NCBI GenBank assembly: GCA_030295235.1
Contig: AP026126.1
Span: forward strand, 620,001 to 684,000
Length of the DNA stretch: 64,000 nucleotides
Source of the DNA: Fistulifera solaris
Taxonomy: Eukaryota; Bacillariophyta; Bacillariophyceae; Naviculales; Stauroneidaceae
Direction of reading: 5' to 3'
The notes under the pieces are model-generated. The model was not told the DNA's origin. It did no database searches and saw only the letters and a list, made by a program, of their open reading frames with translations. The first letter of the stretch is position 1; the number at the start of each line of letters is the position of its first letter. The position numbers and the translations under genes were made by a program. Below are positions 10,690 to 21,841 of this stretch, in pieces.

Positions 10690-10747
10690 TACGTAGAGGT
10701 AAGGACGTATAAAAATGTACATTTTTATACGTCCTTACGTAGAGGTA
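10690..10747. repeat. 40-bp perfect palindrome flanked by 12-bp direct repeats
   Basis: Bases 10699-10738 are identical to their own reverse complement; the centre reads AAAAATGTACATTTTT with GGACGTAT and ATACGTCC arms. TACGTAGAGGTA occurs directly on both sides (10690-10701 and 10736-10747), overlapping the palindrome ends by three bases each. This has the look of a tiny palindromic insertion with target duplication, or of a cruciform or transcription-end structure. No ORF spans it. Confidence 0.9.
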
Positions 10748-10991
10748 GAGACCTGTAGGTGTAGGGCTGTAGGGCGATATGTTGTGACGTGGAACACCCT
10801 GTGCTGGGTTATTGACTGACGCACATTTTGCTGGCACCACCATTGAAGCTGAAAGATGTGAGAAATGAGTGTGCGGTGTGCGAGGTGCAAGTTACTGTGC
10901 GACGTCTCGAGAGCTCGTCTTTTCTGGCTAACGTCATTTTTTGCGTCCCTAGGGCCGAGCAATTGAAAGTCTTGATTTCTTATGAATCATC

Positions 10992-11021
10992 AGTCTACAG
11001 TCTACAGTCCACAGTCTACAG
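10992..11021. repeat. AGTCTAC heptamer tandem repeat
   Basis: Four tandem 7-bp units with one C-for-T change. It lies about 60 bases beyond the 3' end of the minus-strand oxygenase gene. Confidence 0.8.
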
Positions 11022-11083
11022 CAATCAACAATATCACTAATAATGAAGTTGATTCCATTCTGAACGACTGTGACAAGAATTGT

Positions 11084-12183
11084 TCAAACACTAAGCTCGT
11101 CTTTGCTATCCGAGCTGCCAAATGAATCGGCGAGACCAAGTGGAGGAGGAACCCGTTGCGCACGACCAAACATCTGTACAATCCATTTTTCTTCGTCGAT
11201 TGGTGGCTTGGATTCATGTGTGGTTCGATCATCGGCAATCCAGGTGACTCCGTCGGCGGGGAAGAAGAAAAGAGCCTTGCCCGCTTCTGGTTTCACCGCA
11301 ATATTCAAACAATCAAAAACGTCTCACCTCCCTCGCGTAGTGTATTCAAGTAACATATACAAGTAATGACTCGTTGACCGCCCTTGTCTTTCCATTCTTC
11401 ACCCCGAATCGGAGATGCGTCTCCGTGACGTGAGAAAATAGCCCCCGGATCGTAACGCGTTACCACAGGTGCTTCCCAATTCGTCCACGGGTGCTTCGTG
11501 AGCGCTCCAACCTTCTCGACTAGTGTTTGAATGAAGGAATGATCAGCTTGCGTATTTAAAGCGACAGCGACGCTTGTCCGCGACGAGCGTTTCGCTATTT
11601 GTCGTAACAGTGGCAATACAACAGCGTATGCCAATGTGCCACTCGCTGCGAGTGCTAACGCTACATTCGGGACGGCCACTTGTATGACGTCAACGAGTGG
11701 AAGGGTTTGTTGCTCTTCCATTAAGTGCAGTACGGGCGGAATGCCGGCAAATAAAGATAACAAAGGCAATGGCCATAATCGTGCTGCATCCAATGATACT
11801 GCCGGGGGATTTGATCTAGTCATGTTTCTGTCGTCGAGATTTTTTACGTATTCTTGATACGCTTCGCATTCTTCTTCCGTAAGAAAGTTGGAGATAGTAT
11901 ACACAAGGGGATTTTCCGAAAGAATTCTTGCACCTTTCGAAGCGAGTGCATCGCCTTGCCTCGCAACCAAATCTATTCTACCTACCCTCGTACAATCTCC
12001 CCTCTTTGCTTCGATCAAGGAAATCATGTAATGCGGTCGATACTGACCATTCGCGATTGGATTTCTGCAGTTTGTCGTCCATGATGTCAAAGAAAAACCG
12101 AACGTAAAGCATCGGACGAAAGCGAGAAAGCAGCAAGCACTTCCTAAAGCTAACGATTTTTTGCAAAATAATTTGGGTCTCAT
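11084..12183 (-). CDS. prolyl 4-hydroxylase-like 2-oxoglutarate/Fe(II) oxygenase
   Basis: Start ATG at 12183; residues 3-32 form a signal peptide or membrane anchor (LALGSACCFLAFVRCFTFGF). The catalytic module begins LVYTISNFLTEEECEAYQEY. The iron-binding HxD is in YDPGAIFSRHGDASP, followed by RVITCICYLNTLREGGET; the distal histidine is in RTTHESKPPIDEEKWIVQMF, with the Lys that would hold 2-oxoglutarate. A one-base loss in the A run at 11315-11319 (plus strand) separates the two ORFs; reading one more base gives GGETFFDCLNIAVKPEAGKA, exactly the family pattern, and 366 aa. An insert with two hydrophobic stretches (PLLSLFAGIPPVLHL and VALALAASGTLAYAVVLPLL) splits the module, so it may be a multi-span ER or Golgi enzyme. 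Confidence 0.8.
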
Positions 12184-12477
12184 GAGAATGTATTCTTGTA
12201 GCGTAAGTGTTTCACCTCGTTAAAGAATGTCGTTCTTTAGAAAATAATGACAAAGCAACGTTTTGTTTTTTGTTTTCGTCTTGTCATTTGTCTGTCCGTC
12301 AACGGCAAAACGTACATTTGGTTGACCGTGTGTCGCGTTGCGTGCGTTTGAAGTTTGAAGAGGGTTGTGTCTGCACGTCACCCAGTTCGGAGCCTTTTCT
12401 CGGGAAGCAATGAAAAAAAAAAACCTACAAGCAAAATTATTTTCGGAGTGAACGAAACCACAATCTATGTCTGATCC

Positions 12478-15034
12478 ATGGAAAGAACAAAATCAAAGAG
12501 AATACGCTTTTACGAACAGCTTGGTGCTCCGTCGTTGCTTTTTCGAAATGGAAACCACAGTAACGCCCATGTCGACTTTGTGAGCGATGACTTTGGTCCG
12601 TCCGTGATCGAGGATTTTTGGGAAGAACGAGAGCGACGTTCACGAGCTCAAGCTTGTCTTTATTACAAAATTGAGCCGCCTAAGCTGAAATTGGACAAAA
12701 AGCTAAATCGAAAGTGATTGAGAAACAACGAAAACGAAAGAAAGCACACCGACACATGAGTTTCTGGATGAAAGAGGGCTCGGAACATCTAACATTCGAC
12801 AAGCCGTACACTTTGAAAGAAGTCAATCGTTTCAAAACTAAACTATCCGCAGCGCAACGATTTGAGTCTGCTTACTTGCGTTCGCACTTGATCGCCTACA
12901 AGCCGTCTACAAGTCGGGGCATTCGTCGACCCATGGTAGAGTTTGCAACATTTATGGCGACACTACGTCGCGATCATGGCGATCCAAACTACATGGCTCC
13001 GTTTCCCAAAGAGGAAGATTACCAGTTGATGAATATTAAAGAATTGAAAAGAGGAAAACATCGACGTCTGTACTCACATCCTTTTGGAGACAATCATCGC
13101 AATCGACCGTCACTCTATGGAAACTGCTTGGTTTGTTTCCATTGTGTTTGTTCGCGCTGCGATGGACAACAAGATCCGACAATTTGCCTTCTTCATCCAG
13201 TAGGAGAAGAATGCGATCAGGTGCGTTTGTCGTTTATTTCCTTACCCCATGGACCACAGAGAGAAAACGTAGCGGAAACAACGGAAAAAGGACCTGACAT
13301 GCAGCTAGAGCTCGGTGAATCGATCCGTCAAGTTCGACAATGTGGCAGTGAAACGTTCATGGCGCGTACAGAGTTATTCTGTGTCTTCTTTCGTGTGAGC
13401 TTGGACGAACAGGAAACACAAGGTAACTCGGTATGCGGTAGTTGCTACAAGCTTTCCTTACTGCACAAAGTCGACCTTCGCTCCCTCTCGACGTTCGCTC
13501 CCTCCTATATCCCTGCCAGCATATCATCCCATCCCAAATATGGTTTAAATTTCTCAAAGCCGAGGGGTGCTATTCTGTCTACGTGTCAGAAAACGGGTGA
13601 TCGTGTAACGGTGCACCTAGTTCAATGCGATGATCAAGAAATCCCCGTTACAAAGCATCGATTCAACAATCTGCAGGATATTTCTTATATTGAATTCACA
13701 ATGAACCACCCAATGGTTCTCTGGTCTGCTGCTCGGTCCCACGTTCATCCGATTACGAAAGTCAGTATTGATTCTCAAGATCATCAGCTGGGTTTCGGCA
13801 CCGGCCTTTTTGTCTAGATGGACGATCGCAACAAGCTATCTTTCAGTGGAGTCCCAGTCGGGAAGAATTTGTTGCGGAAGGCGTGCATGGCTTATCTGGT
13901 ATCCATGTCGATGAGAAAACGCCCCATTCTCTTTGGGCCTCATCATTTTCTGCGGGAAAAGTCTGGGAGATTGATTCGAGAATGCCTTCTACGCCTGTAA
14001 CAATATGGTCACTGGCAAATGCCTGTAATGGTTTGGGCCCTGTTTTACCACCAACAGGTCTATATGGAGCCGGTCATTTGTTCTCGCGACCAATCGTCAG
14101 CAGCTTTCATGAGAATCAGAAACAACCGCAATTCCAGCCTTTTTTAAGCGTAAGCCAAGACCCTGGCGCGTTTTCTCTAAATGTTTATCAGCGACCTTTC
14201 ACGAGACCACGCTTCGCAACACGTCCTGTTGAATGTACACCCGACCCTAATCTCGCTCGAATGAAAGGATTGAGTGTCGCTTCTAGTTCGATTTTCTCAC
14301 TACCCGATAGATCTGACAAGGTGTTTGTGACTGGTTTAGTTTCATTTGACGTGTCGCCGACAAGTTTACTTACCGTTGCAGATCTTGTGCGTATCGGCTA
14401 TGCAGATGAGAACGAGGTTGATGCTTTTTGTGCCGTAGTTATGAACAATCAAGGAGATTTGCACTTGTATACGGTAATGGACGGTCGAGAGAGGGAATGT
14501 TCATCGGGAATGAAGCCTGACTCTCCCGTCGGAGGGGGTTTCATTGTGTTGCCACAGCAACTAGATGCCGTGAATCAGAGTGATAGCGCGGCCTCGCATA
14601 CTCTTGATGCTCGGCTCGGTAACGTTTCTCCAAATCCAGTTAGTGCTTTCGCATTACCGACAATAAATCATGATATTCGTTCACTAGCCAAATCATGCGA
14701 GAAATTAGGACCGCATTCTGTTCCGTCACAAGAATTCATTGGAGCGGAAGAGCAAGAGCCGCACGGCCAACTAGTTTGCGAGACTGAGAACATGCTTTCC
14801 TCATTTGTCGTTGTCGATCAATCGAAACAATCTTCGGCTCTGAAATTACCACCCCAATCAATTGGTGACGCAAACTCGCAGATGAAAAGCATGGAGGAAG
14901 ATGTTTTTCTTCCGTTTCGATTGAAAGACTTCGATGAAAGGGATGCACGATTAAGATCGGACATGAGCTTTGAGGCGCTTGAAAAAGTCTCCGACGTGCT
15001 ACGAAATTGGGGTGATTACGAAGGTAATGACTGA
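12478..15034 (+). CDS. large unknown protein, propeller-like (possible Rrn6/TAF1C-type)
   Basis: Three consecutive frames join into one 852-aa protein if the A run at 12697-12701 and the T run at 13807-13811 are each one base longer; both joins read smoothly (KLDKKAKSKVIEKQ, and GTGLFCLDGRSQQAIFQW). The N-terminus is very basic (EKQRKRKKAHRH). The middle reads like beta-propeller blades: YIEFTMNHPMVLWSAARSHV, LFCLDGRSQQAIFQW, SLWASSFSAGKVWEID. This pattern of HP..LW.A....V and LD.R is reminiscent of the RNA polymerase I factor Rrn6/TAF1C, but that is only an impression. The C-terminus is acidic with no recognised motif. The start is the first ATG of the frame, 294 bases from the divergent oxygenase gene. 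Confidence 0.6.
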
Positions 15035-15061
15035 TGATATATACATACATATATATATTAT

Positions 15062-17440
15062 TTAATGTGAGGATATATCTAAGCAAGTTGCAGCCAATTC
15101 GATACTCCGAGCGACATGCGCAATAGAATAGCGATTATCAAGTCCAAGGGCATACTGCAATAGCTCCAAACGGAGACAGGGAGAATGCATCCTCTGCACC
15201 ATCATATGAATTGCTTGCAAGAATCTGATATCGGTAAAGTCCGTCGCTGAGACAGCGTCACGAAGCTGTTGAGCAAAGGCTCTTCTATTTGCTATTGCTT
15301 TATTGCTTACAAAAGCCATAAAGCTGCTGTTTTGTGCAGTATTAATCTTGAGATCTCCCTGAGCTGCTACAAGGTCATACCAGGACGCCAAGCGAAAAGC
15401 GACACTCTGTTCTCCATAATTCACCCATTCTTCGACTGCAGTAACGCTCTCTTCAACACGCTTCTTTGCACTCCCATCCTGCATTGCCCGAAGGACTTGA
15501 GCAGCGCCCAAGACTGCCAATAGCCCGTCTGAGTTTGTAGCACTTCTGAGACGGTCTGTATCAAGAGGAGGTGGGGGAGGTGGCGCTGGAAGTCCGGTAG
15601 AGGCAATGTCTTGTTTGGAAGCATTTGCAGCGATGTTTGCATCCTTCTCAATGATCTCGCCATCTTTGATCAGCGACTGTTTCTGTTTCAATACACTTTC
15701 CAGCTTCATGCCCTGTTTTGTGTCCCTATAAAATGTTTCACTGTGCTCCTCTTTCTCTTCATCCTGGAATCGTTGTGATGCCACTAGACTGTAAAGAATC
15801 AACAGTTGACGCGATGTGTGGTAATCACCAGCTCGCAGCGCTGACGCCAGTCCTTCATTAACGAAATCTTGCAACATATGGCTGCTTCCACTGTCCACAC
15901 TGGATTCATCATTGTTGATTTTACGGTCGATTGACATAACGTGCTTGAGAATATTCGCGACAGATTCATCGGTAGCGCCGAAGCCACCTGCAATGTGCGA
16001 CAGTTCCTCAGGAGTCAAAATACTTTGCATGTCTTCGTCCAGATCTAACAGCTCATCCACTTTCTGCTGGAACGCGTTATTGTCTGTGCAATCAATCGTA
16101 GTTTTATGCGCTATTGTCGTGTTTTGAAATGGATTCAAGTTTCGTGCTGCCACTTTCCAAAGCTCTTGTTGCAGGCTGGATGTCAGCACTTTAACACCCT
16201 CCTCAGGAGTAATGAGCAAAAGAGGGATGTTTTTAAAATACTGCTCGCCTAAGACATGAATTAATCGAGCCCTAGTGCGGAGCAAGGTAATCAAGTCCCC
16301 ATACGTGGCTGTACGTACAAACAATGCAGCAGGTAATCCCACACCTCGGTCGAAAGAGCGAATGGCATCTGGAAAGCGTCCCGTGCAGTCCCTTCCATTG
16401 ACTAGCCTTCCAACTCCTCCTACGCGTAAATAGACCTCGTTATAAGGAATTTGATTTAGTCCTGAAACCTTTCGGAATCCGACAGTGTATTCATCTTTTG
16501 TCAGATACTCTTCGTTGTATTCGCGAAGCCTAGACAAGGAAACCAAAGCTTCTCTTCTCCCATTAATAAGTTTGCCACGACCATCGATATTGAACTCGGT
16601 CTTTGCCGAGTACCCAGACGGCCAAGTCCACGTTTCGGTTTTCGTGGCGACGGAATCTTCCGTCTCCCCTTCGGGGAACGAGTCCGGTAAAGCAAATACG
16701 ACGCCTACCGGATACGAGACCGGTGATCCGTAACAGCGCATCTTTTTCGCGCCTCTTGGTAATAAGGACGTGCTTGTAACGAAACTATTAAAAGGATGAG
16801 TCTCGTCTGGTGGTTGGTCCTCGTGTTCATTGGGAGCCCTGGCCCTACTCTTTTGCGCATGACAGAATCGATGCAGAAAATCCGTCCAGTCGGTACCCTT
16901 GAGCGTTTTGACGACGCATTGTTGCTTCTCAAATAAATCAACAACTTCATGTTCCGCTGCAGTCCAATCGGCGGTCTCTCTTGACTCCATTAATGGCGTA
17001 AACTCATCGTTCGGTCCGAAATCCAGACTGGGCAGCGGCTCAATGTGAGGCCTGTAACCGCCGATTTGATTTTTTGGAATACCCGCTTCTGAGGGAAGAA
17101 CCGTATCGTTGGGATCCAATATTTCTGTAGCAATGATTCCAATTGTTTCGGCTTGGTCAATTTGTTTTTCGTCTTTCAGGGCCACCAGTGGCTTGTGGGG
17201 CAAGGGTGATGTGAAATGATCGTTCGAAGTCACGGATGTATCCGAGTTCATTCGTTTGTTCTTGTCGCCGACGGCACGTCTCAAATGGTCACGGAAAACA
17301 ATAGAACGGGCTGATTCATGATACACAAGGACAGGTTGCTCGAGCCGACGCCCTGCATTGGAATATCCCGAGTGACTTCCTTCGTCGGAAGAGAACGAGT
17401 AACTCCGCGAAGCGCGCTGTGTTGGGATCGATAGCGACAT
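15062..17440 (-). CDS. conserved-looking protein of unknown function, 792 aa
   Basis: Single unbroken ORF from the ATG at 17440. The N-terminus is Ser-rich (SYSFSSDEGSHSGYSN). A globular part from about residue 150 contains EHEVVDLFEKQQCVVKTLKG, RCYGSPVSYPVGVVFALPDS, TWTWPSGYSAKTEFNIDGRG, and NEVYLRVGGVGRLVNGRDC. The C-terminal 300 residues are helical with a polyproline stretch (LPAPPPPPPLD). I do not recognise the family. It converges on the gene ending at 15034 with only 27 bases between the stop codons and shares a 420-base divergent promoter with the RING-ankyrin gene. Confidence 0.8.
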   Translation of the reverse strand: MSLSIPTQRASRSYSFSSDEGSHSGYSNAGRRLEQPVLVYHESARSIVFRDHLRRAVGDKNKRMNSDTSVTSNDHFTSPLPHKPLVALKDEKQIDQAETIGIIATEILDPNDTVLPSEAGIPKNQIGGYRPHIEPLPSLDFGPNDEFTPLMESRETADWTAAEHEVVDLFEKQQCVVKTLKGTDWTDFLHRFCHAQKSRARAPNEHEDQPPDETHPFNSFVTSTSLLPRGAKKMRCYGSPVSYPVGVVFALPDSFPEGETEDSVATKTETWTWPSGYSAKTEFNIDGRGKLINGRREALVSLSRLREYNEEYLTKDEYTVGFRKVSGLNQIPYNEVYLRVGGVGRLVNGRDCTGRFPDAIRSFDRGVGLPAALFVRTATYGDLITLLRTRARLIHVLGEQYFKNIPLLLITPEEGVKVLTSSLQQELWKVAARNLNPFQNTTIAHKTTIDCTDNNAFQQKVDELLDLDEDMQSILTPEELSHIAGGFGATDESVANILKHVMSIDRKINNDESSVDSGSSHMLQDFVNEGLASALRAGDYHTSRQLLILYSLVASQRFQDEEKEEHSETFYRDTKQGMKLESVLKQKQSLIKDGEIIEKDANIAANASKQDIASTGLPAPPPPPPLDTDRLRSATNSDGLLAVLGAAQVLRAMQDGSAKKRVEESVTAVEEWVNYGEQSVAFRLASWYDLVAAQGDLKINTAQNSSFMAFVSNKAIANRRAFAQQLRDAVSATDFTDIRFLQAIHMMVQRMHSPCLRLELLQYALGLDNRYSIAHVARSIELAATCLDISSH

Positions 17441-17861
17441 AGTTTCAACTACGGAAAGACGTCAATATTTGTTTGATGGAAGCCCTTGTCGTTCAATGTT
17501 TTGGTTCTCTTTGATACTTTGTTTATTGTTACTTTTGGAAAAGGTTTTTATGGATCAGGGATCAGCGACATCAAAGCGAACAGTTGGAAGGATACCTGAT
17601 ACCTTGGTACCGGTATCAGTACAAGTACTTGTACCGATGTAAAGACAATGGACCGAGGAACGCTTCTGCGTTGCTTCGCGGTCCGTCCTACTTACACCAG
17701 GCTCTATAAGAGACAACAGACAACACACAGAATTCGGAAAGTGTAATAGATATACGGTACCAGTGAGACGACAATGTCTGTCGTGCGATCCCCTAAGTGA
17801 CGTCACGCTAGATGATGATGATGATTCGACTTCACCGCGGTTTTTACACCATTCAAAATAA
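17441..17861. other. divergent promoter region
   Basis: It contains a 16-bp perfect palindrome, GTACAAGTACTTGTAC (17619-17634), next to GGTACCGG words. No gene is seen. Confidence 0.55.
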
Positions 17862-19810
17862 ATGATGCCAAGAGGGCAAGTGTTGATTGTTGTTGACGCA
17901 CCCAACGGAATAAAGACTATATTTCTTTTCAAGATATCGATGAGGAGGCAACACAATAGCGATGATGGAAGAGACTGCTGGAAGACTGCGCGAGAGCGCA
18001 ATCGAATCAAAGCTCGTTTTGAAATTAGAAAAAGAGTCGGAGAGCGTCAACTCACTGTTTCCAACGATTACAATCAAGAGCTGATGCACCAGATATTGTT
18101 CCGTATTGTCAGAGGAGATCGCTCATTTTTCTCCCTGAAATCGCTTTTCGATAATGTAACTATTTTGTCTTCGCCAATTCCTGTCGATCATTGTCTGCGG
18201 AACGCACAGGGCGGAATTCTTATGGAGACTATGATTCACAGCCGAATTGGATTCGACCGGTTACAGGCACTAAAGCAGAAGCTCGAAAAACGAGAAACGT
18301 GCACATTTATGGAGTACGCTGCTTGGATAGGGCGCTCCAGCATCATAGGGAGCATGATGGAAGGAGGAATCAACCCTTGTCTACGAGGTTCGCTGCGAGG
18401 AATCACTTCCACAAACGGAACATGCAACAAAGAACTACTGCAAATAGGAACAGAGGCCCTGAAAAAATTTTTGCTAGCCGTTCCTTTGTCTTTATCGACC
18501 CACGTTGTGCAACGAGTGGTTGAAATGCGGGTGCTTGAGCTGGTGCAAGGGTCTGTATGTGCTATTTGCGACGAGGAAAGCCAACCAGATGATCTACTGT
18601 GCTATGGATCTCCTTGTTTTCACTTATATTGCGAGATTTGTTTCTGGAAGGATCTATTGGCTAGAATATTCTTACCTTCGACCACAAAAGTCGTGATTTG
18701 TCCTCTATGTTACACACCCGAATCATCGTCTTGCTGTGCGACAACAAGAAGCGACCCACAAACGTGTTACAAGGAGACTCTTGATCTCTATATGTCGCTT
18801 CCTTCTGGAAGTAAGGACATTCAAACCGCAAAGAAAGGAAAAGGAAAAAACAGAGATGAAGCATATGCCAACGAATCATGGTATGAAGCTGTCGCGCCCT
18901 CTTTAGGTTACACGCAAGCCATTCGGAGAGACAAGTTCTTCACTCATATTGAGAGAGGATCATTTCATTTTGTAAAGGTTGCATCGACCGTGGCATCGAT
19001 CTAAATCTCCGCAACGAATACGGACAGACTGCTCTTTTCATTTCCGCATGGTTTGGTTATTTTGATATTATTCAGCTGCTATTACAAAGTGGCGCTGATC
19101 CGTCAATCGCTTGCAATGCAGGAATCACGCCTTTGCAAGTTGCGATAAGGTGCAATCATCAGCAAATAAGTAATCTACTTGCAGAATGTAGCTGCGGGTC
19201 GTTTACTTTTCACGAAGAGGTCTTTTCTAAGCCTATGAGCATCGAGATGTCGATGCTGATTGACACTACAGTCAACCACCCCGGAGCCGGATCCTTCATT
19301 ATTGACAGAGCAATTGACGACGCAGTGGCAGATAAATTAGTAGCACTTTGGCAAATGCTTCCTGTCGTCGACTCCTTGATAAAGAAAGAAATGGGCATAC
19401 CATGCTCTGTTCGAAGTTATTATTGTGATTCGCTCGGTTGGATATCGAGCCTACTTGCCGACACCTTAAGACGAACGCTCAAAGACAAGGAAATTTGTGT
19501 CTTTCCGCGCATGCGGTTTCTCTGCTATAGAGATAAAGGGATTTGCTTGGCAAGGCATGTTGATCTGAATCGACAACATCCTTGTCAAAACATTCGTAGC
19601 ACGCATTCCTTCCTTCTATATTTGTTTGATTGCGACGAAGGAGGCGAAACGACGCTACTTCAAGATCTCTCCCGTGACGAGATCGCTCTTACCAGTGTGA
19701 AGCCACGAAAATCGCGTCTACTTTGTTTCCCCCACGCATGTCCGCACAAGGGCGAAGAAACTGTCGATCTACCCAAGCTTCTTGTTCGTGGCGAAGTTAC
19801 TATCGTGTAA
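17862..19810 (+). CDS. RING - ankyrin - 2OG/Fe(II) oxygenase fusion protein
   Basis: The first frame (17862-19004) and the third-domain frame (to 19810) join if one G is added near 18979, giving HFVKGCIDRGIDLNLRNEYG and 649 aa in total. Residues about 232-285 are a RING-type zinc site: CAICDEE, then CFHLYCEICFW, then CPLCYTPE. Residues about 375-440 are ankyrin repeats (GQTALFISAWFGYFDIIQLL, then GADPSIACNAGITPLQVAI). Residues about 470-649 are a prolyl-hydroxylase-like oxygenase: the iron site HVD is in CLARHVDLNR, CDEGGETTLLQDL follows, and the distal His is in LCFPHACPHKGEE, with LLVRGE placing the 2-oxoglutarate Arg. Expected role: a ubiquitin ligase-like scaffold coupled to protein hydroxylation, possibly oxygen- or iron-responsive. 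ATGs at 17862 and 17865 are tandem; a later start at 17940 is possible. Confidence 0.8.
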
Positions 19811-19990
19811 CAACTCATCTAGACATTCATACAAGCGCTTAATCTCGTCCACGCTGTCTTGCATGGTTTCAGCCACCTTAAATGTGCTCCTAAAAGTTTA
19901 TTTAGAAACAGTGAACGAATAGGATTATCAACTTCCCTATGATCATTCGCAAAATCTCATCTCTTATCCGGTTGAAAGCGCATTACTGTA

Positions 19991-21841
19991 CTAGTTGGCA
20001 ATCAAAGGCACAATTGTCGCACCAATAACAATACCGACCACAAGACCGACAGCTAACCCTGTTGCAAGCACTGCAACAGTGCTCAGTCGGACTTCGCTGG
20101 CGTGGCGCCAAGGAATCCCCCGACGCATGACAACTTCTGGGGGGACTTTTGGAGAGCAGGGGAACAGCTTCTTGATGAGACAAATAGCTTTCAGATTTCT
20201 TTGAGAGCATTTCACCAGCCTCCAAAGAGCCGTAATTTACAAGTGGATCCCTTGGTAAAGGTAAAGATACTTGGCGTCGAACCTGCAAGGGCGAGACGTT
20301 CATCCCACCTTTGGTGACCAGGTACCCTTTATAAAATCTGCATCAATGTGTATCGGTGACCCCGGGGCAGCAATACGGATCTCGTCAATTTCATGGGGCC
20401 CTTCCATCGTGACAGATCGGATGTCGAGTGCTAACGCATCGGCGTTAATGGCCCCTCGTTTTTCATAATCTTTTTGTTCGGAATGCGGCGGTAAGGTATC
20501 AAAGTGGTATGATGAGTTTAATTGATTGTCCATGGCATCAGCGCCTCTCGCGGAAAAACTTGAATATGCATTTGCTTTTCGTGTGTCACTTGAACTCGGT
20601 GACAGCTGTGCGAGTGGAGAGGGAACCCTAATCGCTCTTGAGCCTTCAAAACTTCGTTGATCCGAATGGCGATCAAGCTCAGAAAAGGTATTTATATTCT
20701 GGATCCCACTTAAAAGGGATGTTGTCACCGACTCGTCCTGTGCAGTTGTAGGCGTGTCAACACTCTCTGCACCAAATCGCGCATGCTGTAGGCCACCAAA
20801 GTCGGCGAGTTCTCCTATCTCAGAAAGCGTCTCCTCTCGTTCGGAAGGAGGCGCATTTCCAATACTAGCTTCATCAATCGCTGCTAGCTCTTCCATATCG
20901 GCTTCTGTAAGACGTAGCAAGCGGGGTTCGTGGTGCGTGTGACTGTTTGTTGATGAAGCTACGTCACTTATAAGATCATGATCGTCCACAGAAAGTTCCC
21001 TAGAAATAGTATTTTCTTGATGAGCTTCCGCCATTGTCGACAATGTGGGCTTCTCCGAGGCGTTGGTATAATCGTCGAATGACGGCGGCATCATTAGCGT
21101 AGCTGAAGATTGCCGAGTTGCTGCCTCGGTAAGTATTCCATCGACATCCAAAGATACGCTTTGATTAGCTTCCCCATTTATTGCTGCATTAGTAACCTCC
21201 GGCATCAAGGGCTCGTTTAAAAAGCGTTCCATGAGAACACCTTGATCGGGTGTTTCCTTACTATCGGCTGGTTTTACCTCTGGGTCAAACGAAGTGCTAT
21301 TTCTAAGAAAGCGTTCCATGTTGAAACCGAGACGAGATTCATCTAAATTCTCTTCGTCGGGATGAGCCACGATGCTCTCTTCACCCAGTGTATCCGCAAC
21401 ACTGCCATTTTCTCGAGAACTTTCCACTGTCGACTGGTGCAGCATGTCCGAGTTGAAACGATGAAGATCACTGTTTTTCATTTCCGTATCCACATCTTGC
21501 TCGACATTGTTTAAAGCAAATTGTCGCTTTAGACGGGCCCGTTCGGTTTCAATTCGTCTTTCTCGTTCTCTCATAACTAACTTCTCCTTCAAAGTGAGGG
21601 GCCTCTGGCTAGGGGGCTGTGGTGGTCCACCGTCATGTTCCTCGACAACCGATTCCATCATTCGCAGCGAATCGTCGTGTCCGAAATGCACCAAAGTCTC
21701 GTCCGTTTCTACTTGACGGCTCCAATCGTCCTCGTCCTCGTGACTAACGCTATTGATTGAACTCCCAACGCGTTCATTATTTCCGACGTTCAAATAGTTC
21801 TCGTTCGCGTTATCCTTGTTAGCATCGTCGAACTTATCCAT
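19991..21841 (-). CDS. acidic protein with C-terminal membrane anchor, unknown
   Basis: About 616 aa from the ATG at 21841. Most is Ser/Asp/Glu-rich and probably disordered, with one basic helix (LKEKLVMRERERRIETERAR) near residue 90 and repeated MERFL motifs (NMERFLRNSTSF, LMERFLNEPLMP). The end is a single hydrophobic helix, TVAVLATGLAVGLVVGIVIG followed by ATIVPLIAN, typical of a tail-anchored protein of ER, mitochondria or plastid envelope. Two frame changes must be corrected: CCC at 20303-20305 (one base short) and GGGGGG at 20139-20144 (one base long); together they keep the length a multiple of three. I do not recognise the family. Confidence 0.6.

Larger units (their letters stand above)
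9937..11083. other. intergenic interval with a large palindrome
   Basis: About 1.1 kb between the 5' end of the HSF gene and the 3' end of the oxygenase gene. ORFs up to 121 codons show no coding character. It contains the 40-bp palindrome (10699-10738) and a heptamer repeat (10992-11021). Confidence 0.6.
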
